Of a stretch of DNA of 64,000 nucleotides, positions 43,007 to 50,059 are shown in pieces (within the stretch, counting starts at the first letter, position 1; each line of letters begins with the position of its first letter). Origin of the DNA: Paenalcaligenes sp050487225 (GTDB lineage Bacteria; Pseudomonadota; Gammaproteobacteria; Burkholderiales; Burkholderiaceae_B); assembly GCF_050487225.1 (NCBI RefSeq), contig NZ_JBKQGY010000003.1, positions 62,001-126,000 on the forward strand, in the 5' to 3' direction. A program made the translations under genes and the position numbers. The notes below the pieces were generated by a model. It ran no database searches. It was not told the DNA's origin and was given only the letters and a program-made list of their open reading frames with translations.

Positions 43007-43816
43007 ATGCGTCTGCCCGTTTATTACATTTCCCATGGTGGTGGCCCTTGGCCTTGGATACGTGAGGTTGAAGCCTCGTATGCTCCCCTGCGCACTGCGC
43101 TAGCAGATATCCCCCGCCAACTTGGGAATCAAAAACCCAGTGCTATTTTGATGGTGTCAGCACACTGGGAAAGTGCCCACGGCTTTACGGTACAAGGCCA
43201 TCCCAACCCCAGCATGCTGTACGACTATTACGGTTTTCCAGCACACACCTACGATGTGCGCTACGCCGCCCCCGGTAAACCGGAGCTTGCTGAGCGCGTC
43301 AAAGAACTGCTGGCAGAGCATCAGCTAGAAGCACACATAGACGCTGAGCGCGGCTTTGATCACGGTGCCTTCGTACCCGCCTACTGTATTTATCCTGATG
43401 CGTCGGTACCCATGGTGCAATTATCTATTCACCAGCACTATGATCCTGCCCTGCACATACAGTTGGGCAAAGCGATTGAGCGCCTGCGTGACGAAAATGT
43501 ACTGATTATCTGTAGTGGCTTGAGCTATCACAACCTGCGTCATCTAGGCCCTAGCGGCCGTGAGCCTTCTGCCCAGTTTGATGCGTGGTTAGAAAAAACG
43601 CTGCTGCACGACACGCCTGAGCAACGCATTCCCGCCATGCTGAATTGGGAAATCGCACCCGCTGCGCGTATTGCTCATGCACGCGAAGATCACTTGGTAC
43701 CGTTGTTTGTTGCCGTTGGTGCTACCGAACACGACAGTGTGCATCGATTCCACTACCAACAAGATGCCTTTGGGGGCATTACGGTATCCAGCTACCGCTT
43801 TGATGCACTTAAGTAA
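43007..43816 (+). CDS. LigB/DODA-type extradiol ring-cleavage dioxygenase
   Basis: A 269-residue class III extradiol dioxygenase-family protein (YgiD/DODA-like), expected to hold Zn or Fe and cleave a catechol-type ring. The ATG at 43007 has GGTGAG just upstream; an in-frame GTG/TTG region further upstream is not family-like. Metal and active-site candidates: His in YYISHGGGPWPW, SAHWESAHGFTVQG, RGFDHGAFVPAYCIYPDASVPMVQLSIH and CSGLSYHNLRHLG. Transcribed alone, ended by a strong terminator; no other aromatic-degradation gene is nearby, so its substrate is unknown. Confidence 0.87.
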   Translation: MRLPVYYISHGGGPWPWIREVEASYAPLRTALADIPRQLGNQKPSAILMVSAHWESAHGFTVQGHPNPSMLYDYYGFPAHTYDVRYAAPGKPELAERVKELLAEHQLEAHIDAERGFDHGAFVPAYCIYPDASVPMVQLSIHQHYDPALHIQLGKAIERLRDENVLIICSGLSYHNLRHLGPSGREPSAQFDAWLEKTLLHDTPEQRIPAMLNWEIAPAARIAHAREDHLVPLFVAVGATEHDSVHRFHYQQDAFGGITVSSYRFDALK

Positions 43817-43837
43817 CAGCACATACTAGCCCCCTTT

Positions 43838-43875
43838 AAAAGCTTTGCACCTTTTTAATGGTGCAAAGCTTTTTT
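43838..43875. terminator. Bidirectional terminator between dioxygenase and ABC cassette
   Basis: A 14-bp perfect stem (43838-43851 with 43860-43873, arms containing AAGCTTTGCACC) has an 8-base loop; T-rich flanks occur on both strands. It lies between two convergent genes and probably serves both. Confidence 0.93.
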
Positions 43876-43876
43876 C

Positions 43877-44671
43877 TTACTTCAACATTTCCTCTGGTAA
43901 GGAAATACCAAAATGGCGTACATAAATTTCATTTAATTTGCCGTTTTTCAAGTTGGTCTCTACCCATCCATCCAACCATGTTTTGAGCTCTGGTTCATTC
44001 TTGCGTAACCCTACACCGTAGGGAAAGGCATACATCAAAAACTTCACCTCAATATCACGATTAGGGTTGCTTGCTTTCACTGCAGGAATCACGCTACCCG
44101 CCGCTGCAATGTAATCCTGCTGGCCAGTGGCTACCGCTGTATTAGTGGTGGCGTCATCCTCATACCGTACAACCGTAATTCCCCCTGTTTCACGCACTCC
44201 TTTAGTGAGTTCTTGATCACTGGTGGTACCACGGGTAACGGCAACCGTTTTACCTATTAAGTCTTGAAACGACGTTATGTTTTCCGAGACAGGCCCACCA
44301 ATCACAGCTGGCACTACTCCATAAGGTTCTGAGTAGTCGATGACCTTCTTACGCTCGTCAGTAATAGAAAATGACGCTAACACAATATCTGCTTTACCAC
44401 TTAACAAATAAGGAACGCGGTTTGGGCCATTAACCGGCACAATTTCTAGCTCTACACCCAAGTCTTCAGCTAATAAACGAGCGGCCTCTACATCTGACCC
44501 CGCCGGTTGTGCATTGCCATCTATCATGCCAAAAGGTGGTGCTCCTATATCCACGGCCACCAATACTTTTCCACGCTCTTTAATGGTTTCCAGTGCATCA
44601 GCTTGTACAGTACCCGTGAACCCAAATAGTGATACAACTAACGCCCCTACAGCTCCAGCTATATGTTTCAT
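43877..44671 (-). CDS. Amino-acid ABC transporter substrate-binding protein
   Basis: A 264-residue periplasmic receptor (SBP family 3) with a signal peptide (about 24 residues ending VQADA). Motifs: GKVLVAVDIGAPPFGMIDGNAQPAGSDVEAARLLAEDL, LLSGKADIVLASFSITDERKKVIDYSEPY and GKTVAVTRGTTSDQELTKG. It is the last gene of the leftward cassette permease-permease-ATPase-receptor, an unusual end position. Base composition is visibly more A/T-rich than the flanking core genes. Confidence 0.9.
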   Translation of the reverse strand: MKHIAGAVGALVVSLFGFTGTVQADALETIKERGKVLVAVDIGAPPFGMIDGNAQPAGSDVEAARLLAEDLGVELEIVPVNGPNRVPYLLSGKADIVLASFSITDERKKVIDYSEPYGVVPAVIGGPVSENITSFQDLIGKTVAVTRGTTSDQELTKGVRETGGITVVRYEDDATTNTAVATGQQDYIAAAGSVIPAVKASNPNRDIEVKFLMYAFPYGVGLRKNEPELKTWLDGWVETNLKNGKLNEIYVRHFGISLPEEMLK

Positions 44672-44704
44672 GTTTTGTCTCCAACATTATTGTCATTAGG
44701 CTTT

Positions 44705-45433
44705 TTACAAGCCATTAGATAGAAACTGCTGTAACTCAGGAGTGCTAGGCTGGCTCAGTATTTCAGGCCCGCCCGACTCCCACACCACGCCATGATGCAT
44801 AAAGATAATTTGATCCGCCACGGAACGAGCGAAGCTCATTTCATGAGTCACCAACACCATGGTCATTCCTTCTTGCGCCAAAGACTCTATAACCCTCAGC
44901 ACCTCTCCGGTTAGCTCTGGGTCTAATGCAGACGTAACCTCATCAAAAAGCATGAGTTTTGGCTCCATCGCTAGCGATCTCGCAATAGCAACTCGTTGTT
45001 GTTGCCCTCCTGATAACTGCTCTGGATAGTAGTCAGCACGCTCAGCCAAACCCACCTTATCCAACATCTGACGTGCTAGTTTTTCAGCCTCTGGCTTAGG
45101 CATATTTTTGACCTTACAGGGAGCCAACATAATGTTTTCCAGCACAGTCAAATGAGGGAACAAGTTATAGCTCTGAAACACAATGCCTACTTCTTGGCGC
45201 AATTGCAGCAAATCGATATTGCCTGCATGCATGGCGTAACCACACACTTGCAGTTCACCTGCTTGGATATTTTCTAATCCGTTCACACAACGTAGTGCTG
45301 TGGTTTTTCCCGAGCCACTGCGACCAATTAAGGCCACCACATTACCTTTGGGGACTTGAAAACTCACTCCTTTAAGTATTTCAACATCACCAAATGACTT
45401 ACACACCTTATTAAAATCTACAATTGCATTCAT
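44705..45433 (-). CDS. Amino-acid ABC transporter ATPase
   Basis: A 242-residue nucleotide-binding protein: Walker A GRSGSGKTT, Q loop VFQSYNLFPHLTVLENIMLA, signature LSGGQQQRVAIARSL, Walker B LMLFDEVTSALDPE (Val instead of the usual Pro after the catalytic Glu) and VTHEMSFARSVADQI. It belongs with the receptor 33 bp downstream and the two permeases upstream. The DEV variant is known in some polar-amino-acid ATPases and does not by itself suggest loss of activity. Confidence 0.9.
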   Translation of the reverse strand: MNAIVDFNKVCKSFGDVEILKGVSFQVPKGNVVALIGRSGSGKTTALRCVNGLENIQAGELQVCGYAMHAGNIDLLQLRQEVGIVFQSYNLFPHLTVLENIMLAPCKVKNMPKPEAEKLARQMLDKVGLAERADYYPEQLSGGQQQRVAIARSLAMEPKLMLFDEVTSALDPELTGEVLRVIESLAQEGMTMVLVTHEMSFARSVADQIIFMHHGVVWESGGPEILSQPSTPELQQFLSNGL

Positions 45434-45454
45434 AATTATCTCTTTTAATAAAAA

Positions 45455-46120
45455 TTACTTTTTTCGTGATAACTTCTTTTCTAATCGATATGAAAAAACC
45501 GATAATGGAAAGCAAATTGAAAAATACAAAAAAGCTGCTATAGAAAAAACCACAAATGGCTCAAAAGTAGAGTTATTAACAACTTTTGCAGAATAGGTTA
45601 AATCAAAAAAACCAATTACTACGGCATAAGAGGAATTCTTAATAATCTGCACCATAAACCCTACCGTTGGTGCAATAGCAATTTTGACAGCCTGCGGCAG
45701 AACAATATGCAGCACTCGTTGTCGTGAATTCAGCGCTAAACACTCTGCTGCCTCCCACTGTGTACGGGGAACGGATTCTATGCATCCTCTCCATATTTCA
45801 CCTAAGTAAGCACTGGAATACAACGTCATTGCCATTGCAGCCGCCACCAACGAGGACATATTGAAGCCTGCAATGCTGATACCAAAATAACAAAGGAACA
45901 TTACTACTGGCAGCGGTATACCTTGGATCAATTTCACATATAGGCCAGCCACTTTACGCATCCACCAGCGTCCTCGGCTAAGCATCAGCGCTGCGGGCAA
46001 ACCTACTACAAACCCTCCTATAAACCCCATCATTGACAACACTAAGGTCCAGCCAGCACCTTTAAGAATGAAGAGCAGTTGTGCTGTGGTAATGCCAAAA
46101 ATCATGGTGTTCTCCTGCAC
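45455..46120 (-). CDS. Amino-acid ABC transporter permease
   Basis: A 221-residue (or 216 if the ATG at 46105 is used) permease with about five hydrophobic segments. EAA loop: YLGEIWRGCIESVPRTQWEAAECLALNSRQ, then VLHIVLPQAVKIAIAPTVGFMVQIIKNSSYAVVIGFFDLT. The coding sequence, especially its 3' end, is strikingly A/T-rich. Its start abuts the other permease gene. Confidence 0.88.
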   Translation of the reverse strand: MQENTMIFGITTAQLLFILKGAGWTLVLSMMGFIGGFVVGLPAALMLSRGRWWMRKVAGLYVKLIQGIPLPVVMFLCYFGISIAGFNMSSLVAAAMAMTLYSSAYLGEIWRGCIESVPRTQWEAAECLALNSRQRVLHIVLPQAVKIAIAPTVGFMVQIIKNSSYAVVIGFFDLTYSAKVVNNSTFEPFVVFSIAAFLYFSICFPLSVFSYRLEKKLSRKK

Positions 46121-46804
46121 TCATAAGGTGGTCTTTAGCTTACGGCGTCGCGTAAACGACAAATTCGCTATGCCTTCCATACAGATACGCAGCAGCCATG
46201 ACATGACGAGATAAATCACCGCAATCACGATGTAGATTTCAAAGCCACGAAAAGTCGTAGATTGAATCCCATACCCAGCTGCTGTGAGTTCTTCTACAGA
46301 GATTTGCGACATGATGGATGTAGCTAACATCATCAAGACAAACTGACTAATTAATGCGGGATACATGCGCTCTATTGCTTGCGGAAGGATGATTAAACGT
46401 AAAACCTTCCAACGCGACATCCCCAAACAAGAAGCCGCCTCTACCTGCCCCTTTGGGATAGACTCTATTCCGGCACGAATAATTTCTGATGTATAAGCCG
46501 AAACATTAATCACCAACGCTATAATTGCAGCAGTTAAAGCAGGTACTCTTATTTGCAATGATGCCAAACCAAAAAACAACCAAAATGCTTGAATTACCAA
46601 TGGTGTATTTCGGATAACATCTATATAAAAACCAACTATAAATTTCAGCAGTGTTGTTCCGTACACCCTAGCAACAGCAATCATTATCCCCACAAAAAAA
46701 CCCAACACAATTGTAGAAATAGACATGCGCAAAGTTAATAATGCGCCGTGCACCAATTCTGACCAGTAACTACTCAAAAAACTAAAATCAAATTCGTAAC
46801 CCAT
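46121..46804 (-). CDS. Amino-acid ABC transporter permease (first gene of the cassette)
   Basis: A 227-residue permease from the ATG at 46804 (MGYEFDFSFLSSYWSELVHG); a TTG three codons upstream is an alternative. Motifs: FYIDVIRNTPLVIQAFWLFFGLA in the first half, EAA loop YTSEIIRAGIESIPKGQVEAASCLGMSRWKVLRLIILPQ. It faces the divergent GntR-type regulator across a 133-bp, A/T-rich region with a near-perfect 20-bp palindrome, which suggests direct control of this operon. Confidence 0.88.
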   Translation of the reverse strand: MGYEFDFSFLSSYWSELVHGALLTLRMSISTIVLGFFVGIMIAVARVYGTTLLKFIVGFYIDVIRNTPLVIQAFWLFFGLASLQIRVPALTAAIIALVINVSAYTSEIIRAGIESIPKGQVEAASCLGMSRWKVLRLIILPQAIERMYPALISQFVLMMLATSIMSQISVEELTAAGYGIQSTTFRGFEIYIVIAVIYLVMSWLLRICMEGIANLSFTRRRKLKTTL

Positions 46805-46879
46805 AATTACCAACTAATTTTTTCGTTAAGTTTTTTATTACGTGGAGACCAATCATCAACATAATGACCAATGCTGACG

Positions 46880-46899
46880 ATAGCCATTATAATGACTAT
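46880..46899. promoter_or_regulatory. 20-bp near-palindrome, candidate GntR operator
   Basis: ATAGCCATTATAATGACTAT reads the same on both strands except one symmetric mismatch pair, and contains a TATAAT hexamer. It sits midway between the divergent ABC operon and the GntR-type gene, where a regulator controlling both would bind. Confidence 0.55.
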
Positions 46900-46937
46900 T
46901 GTTAACATGAATCATGCATGGTTTTCCCTAGGAATTT

Positions 46938-47999
46938 GTGAACTGGCATTCTTCTGCTACATTCCCCTTACCACTCGTTGCTATGCTCATCGACATGACC
47001 TCTGTAACTGACGCAGAACAAGACACCCCTTTATATGTGCGTGTAACGCAATTGCTTACTCTTGCCCTCAAGCAGGAAAGCATTCCTGTTGGCACTGTTT
47101 TACTCGAAGGTCATATTGCAGACCTGATGCGCATTACTCGCACCCCAGTACGACAAGCCTTACAGGCTCTACTGCAGCAAGGATTAGTCAGTAAATTTGA
47201 GGGGCGTGGTGTGCTAGCAGGGCCTGCAGCTAGCACTCCTAAACGTCTTAATCTCACTGCCGAAATGCTGGGGCTGCACGAGCTAGACCCATCCGTGCGA
47301 AAAGCCCGTAGCTGGGAAACCATCTATAACGAAGTTGAGCAAGACGTGGTGCATCTATCCATTTTTGATGTATTTCGGTTAAACGAATTGGAGCTGGCAC
47401 GCCATTTTGGCGTAGGCCGTATGGCTGCGCGTGAAGCCTTACAGCGGCTGGAAAGTCTGGGGTTAATTACTAAGGACGAGCGTCAACGTTGGAATGTCAT
47501 CCCCCTGAACCGCGAGCGCATGACACACTTGTATGAGCTACGTATATTGTTGGAACCTGCAGCGCTGGAATCAGCCGCTCTGCATGCCCCCAACGAGCTA
47601 TTACAAAAAATGAATCAACGTTTGGAACAAGCCATGAAGCGCTATCCAAAACTGAATAGAAAAACCATGGATAACCTAGAGATTGACCTGCACGTGACCT
47701 TGCTGTCGTACTGTCCAAACCAACCCTTGCTAGACAGCCTTAAACGTACGCGCAGTATTCTGACACTAAGCAAACACGTATTAGGCGCTGCTGCACCTAT
47801 GCCCACACGTGACCCCTTTCTCTCAGACCATCTACAGGTTATACAATACGTAGCTAATGGCGATCTCGCTGCCGCTAAAGAGGCATTGATTCAACATTTA
47901 ACGATGTCCTCTGCAAAAGCGATTGAGCGCGCCGAATTTGTACGTAAGCATATGCCTACGCCTACACTTCCCTATGCTGCGCCCGTCGCCACACACTAA
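46938..47999 (+). CDS. GntR-type regulator with two winged-helix domains and an FCD-like domain
   Basis: A 353-residue (from GTG 46938; ATGs at 46983 or 46995 are alternatives) regulator. A first GntR-like winged helix spans about residues 30-95 (LYVRVTQLLTLALKQESIPV, LMRITRTPVRQALQALLQQG, FEGRGVLAGP). A second spans about 125-190 (TIYNEVEQDVVHLSIFDVF, LARHFGVGRMAAREALQRLE, LGLITKDERQRWNVIPL). An all-helical FCD-type effector domain follows (LYELRILLEPAALESAA onward). GntR/FadR proteins normally have one winged helix and ~240 residues, so this is a duplication. It is divergent from the ABC cassette and probably controls it. Confidence 0.8.
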   Translation: MNWHSSATFPLPLVAMLIDMTSVTDAEQDTPLYVRVTQLLTLALKQESIPVGTVLLEGHIADLMRITRTPVRQALQALLQQGLVSKFEGRGVLAGPAASTPKRLNLTAEMLGLHELDPSVRKARSWETIYNEVEQDVVHLSIFDVFRLNELELARHFGVGRMAAREALQRLESLGLITKDERQRWNVIPLNRERMTHLYELRILLEPAALESAALHAPNELLQKMNQRLEQAMKRYPKLNRKTMDNLEIDLHVTLLSYCPNQPLLDSLKRTRSILTLSKHVLGAAAPMPTRDPFLSDHLQVIQYVANGDLAAAKEALIQHLTMSSAKAIERAEFVRKHMPTPTLPYAAPVATH

Positions 48000-48015
48000 C
48001 AATGGAGAAGCTTCG

Positions 48016-48810
48016 TTGCTGAAAATCACTAGTCTCAACCTAAACGGCATCCGTGCCGCCTTCCGTAAAGAGCTACCCATCTGGTTAAAGAACCATGCTC
48101 CCGACATGGTAGCGATGCAAGAAGTACGCATCCAAGATCAAGATCTCACCGCCGCCATGCGCCATCCTGAGGGCTATACCGGCCATTTCAACTTAGCTGA
48201 GCGCAAAGGCTATAGTGGTGTGGGCTTTTACCTCAACAGCCCCGCCGAGAAGGTATACGAAGGCATGGGCTGTGATGAGTTCGACCCTGAGGGCCGTGTG
48301 ATTCGCGCAGACTTCAGCAACATGAGTTTGGTCAGTGCTTACCTACCTTCTGGTACCAGCGGTGATATTCGCCAAGACGCCAAATACCGCTTCCTAGAGA
48401 CGTTTGAGGCATGGATGAATGCCTTGATGAAGGAACGCACCGAAACAGGCCGTGAGTTCATTATTTGCGGCGACTGGAATATTGCGCATCAAGAAATAGA
48501 CTTGAAAAACTGGAAGGGTAACCAGAAGAATTCTGGCTTTTTGCCTGAAGAACGTGCGTGGATGACCAAGGTACTGACCGAGATGGGTTGGGTAGATGTG
48601 TACCGCAGTCTGCATCCCGATACCACTGCCGAGTGCTACACCTGGTGGAGCAACCGTGGACAAGCGTGGGCCAATAACGTGGGGTGGAGGATTGATTATC
48701 AAATCGCTACATCTGGTATTGCGGCCACGGCGCGTCATGCTGAGGTGTATAAAGAAGAGCGTTTTAGTGATCATGCTCCGCTGACGATTCAGTACGAGTG
48801 GACGCTGTAA
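48016..48810 (+). CDS. xth: Exodeoxyribonuclease III
   Basis: An AP endonuclease/3'-exonuclease of base-excision repair, 264 residues. The start is a TTG at 48016 with GGAG 8 bp upstream, giving the standard LKITSLNLNGIRAAFRKELPIWL N-terminus; the frame is open for 31 codons upstream but overlaps the regulator gene. Catalytic motifs: MQEVRIQDQD (metal Glu), GDWNIAHQEIDLKN (Asp/Asn), VGWRIDYQIA and FSDHAPLTIQYEW (Asp-His). Followed by a hairpin terminator and repeats. Confidence 0.94.
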   Translation: MLKITSLNLNGIRAAFRKELPIWLKNHAPDMVAMQEVRIQDQDLTAAMRHPEGYTGHFNLAERKGYSGVGFYLNSPAEKVYEGMGCDEFDPEGRVIRADFSNMSLVSAYLPSGTSGDIRQDAKYRFLETFEAWMNALMKERTETGREFIICGDWNIAHQEIDLKNWKGNQKNSGFLPEERAWMTKVLTEMGWVDVYRSLHPDTTAECYTWWSNRGQAWANNVGWRIDYQIATSGIAATARHAEVYKEERFSDHAPLTIQYEWTL

Positions 48811-48834
48811 ACGTAGGCGGTTGATAGAAGTGCT

Positions 48835-48892
48835 AATGACTGCAGTAAATGGCTAGGTTCATCGTCTATGCTAAGAACTGCAGTCATTTTTT
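48835..48892 (+). terminator. Long-loop terminator of xth, partly built from a repeat fragment
   Basis: A 12-bp perfect inverted repeat (AATGACTGCAGT at 48835-48846, ACTGCAGTCATT at 48877-48888) with a 30-base loop is followed by a T run. The loop and right arm (48858-48884, TTCATCGTCTATGCTAAG then AACTGCAG) resemble the outer end of the A repeats (TTCATCGCACACGCTGAGG then AACTGCAG). Confidence 0.75.
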
Positions 48893-48914
48893 ATATCTCT
48901 GGGCGTTCACTGTT

Positions 48915-49043
48915 GACGATCGTATTCATCGCACACGCTGAGGAACTGCAGGAATACTTTTTGTGATTTGTACACCAAATCAAAAAAGTTTCCTCTCCGT
49001 CCCTCTGGTTGGTCTGAGTGTGGGTAGGTTTACAGCCCTTTCT
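48915..49043 (+). repeat. Intergenic repeat, A orientation, full copy
   Basis: About 129 bp from GACGATCGTATTCATCGCAC to ACAGCCCTTTCT, the best partner of 4522-4640. It includes the core hairpin ACTTTTTGTGATTTG, short loop, CAAATCAAAAAAGT and the block TTTCCTCTCCGTCCCTCT. It lies in the 612-bp gap between convergent xth and tag. Confidence 0.88.
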
Positions 49044-49242
49044 TTTGGGTTATTGCACACCTTGATCCAATTGGGGCGCAGGTGTTAGATACGTCTATAT
49101 GTCAGTTGTAGCATCAGAAAATGCCGCTTAGTTTTTTGATGAGAGCAGCAAGTGCCGAAATGATCAGCCCACAGAATAAGCCGACATCTTCAGAAATGGG
49201 TGAGCACGCCCCTTTTATCTGTCACAAAAGTACGCATTCATC

Positions 49243-49364
49243 TCAACGGCTACCACACTGAAACCGTGGCAAGCGATGAAGGGAAAACGGAGGAAAGTAT
49301 TTTTTTATTTGGTGGTCAAATTAAAAAATACTTTTCGCAGTGCTAGCTAATGCAAGCAGTCGTT
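49243..49364 (-). repeat. Intergenic repeat, B orientation, full copy
   Basis: About 122 bp from TCAACGGCTACC to CAGTCGTT, nearly identical to 19471-19583. The hairpin pairs 49294-49311 with 49317-49334. Its reverse complement aligns with the A copy at 48915-49043, so the two form an inverted pair around about 200 bp of unique sequence (49044-49242) in which I see no gene. Confidence 0.88.
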
Positions 49365-49422
49365 GAACTGAGTTGAGCAACAACCAGCCGTTGGTCAGCT
49401 CAATGCCACCAATGCCAAAGGG

Positions 49423-50004
49423 CTACAGCATGCAGAGGCTGCGTCTGAAGCAATTAACGTCATGGTCATTCACCATCCCTATGGCCTGCATCCATGCATA
49501 GGTAATGGTAGGGCCGACGAACTTAAAGCCTTTGGCCTTTAACGCCTTGGAGATTTGCTCTGATAAGGGGCTACTTGCTAGCCTCGTCACACCATCATTC
49601 AACAGTGCTTTGCCGTTAGTAAATGACCAACAAAAGTCACTGAAACTTTCGCCCTTACTTTTCATGTCTTCGTAAATTTGCGCACCTTTAATGGTGGCAA
49701 TAATTTTGGCTCTGGCGCGAATGATACCGGGGTTAGCCATTAAGCGCTCTATATCCGACTCGGTATAACGCGCCACTTTGGCTGGATCGAAATTATCAAA
49801 AGCCAGCCTGAAGGCTTCGCGCTTACGCAGTACGGTGATCCATGCTAAGCCGGCCTGAAAGCCTTCCAACATTAAGCATTCCCACAACTCGCGGGAATCA
49901 CGCATGAGAACACCCCATTCTTCATCGTGATACTGCTCCATCAAGGCATCGCCTTCGGCCCAGCCGCAGCGTGTGTGTACTCGTATTGTCTGTGTTGTAC
50001 TCAT
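49423..50004 (-). CDS. tag: DNA-3-methyladenine glycosylase I
   Basis: It excises 3-methyladenine from alkylated DNA. From the ATG at 50004 the protein has 193 residues (an ATG at 50019 would add five). Family motifs: TRCGWAEGDALMEQYHDEEWGV with the first zinc Cys and the substrate-pocket Glu, LMLEGFQAGLAWITVLRKREAFRLAF, a helix around ANPGIIRARAKI, and the C-terminal GMVNDHDVNCFRR with His and Cys zinc ligands. It is leftward, after gltS, and separated from it by 56 bp. Confidence 0.94.
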   Translation of the reverse strand: MSTTQTIRVHTRCGWAEGDALMEQYHDEEWGVLMRDSRELWECLMLEGFQAGLAWITVLRKREAFRLAFDNFDPAKVARYTESDIERLMANPGIIRARAKIIATIKGAQIYEDMKSKGESFSDFCWSFTNGKALLNDGVTRLASSPLSEQISKALKAKGFKFVGPTITYAWMQAIGMVNDHDVNCFRRSLCML

Positions 50005-50059
50005 TATGGCAGTCCACATTATGCTGCTAGCTGTTTAACGGCCTACTACGCGTCTATGC

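Noticed and set aside
44705..45433. Inactive ATPase because of DEV in place of DEP in Walker B
   Set aside because: The catalytic Glu, the signature and the His loop are intact; the Pro position is not catalytic.
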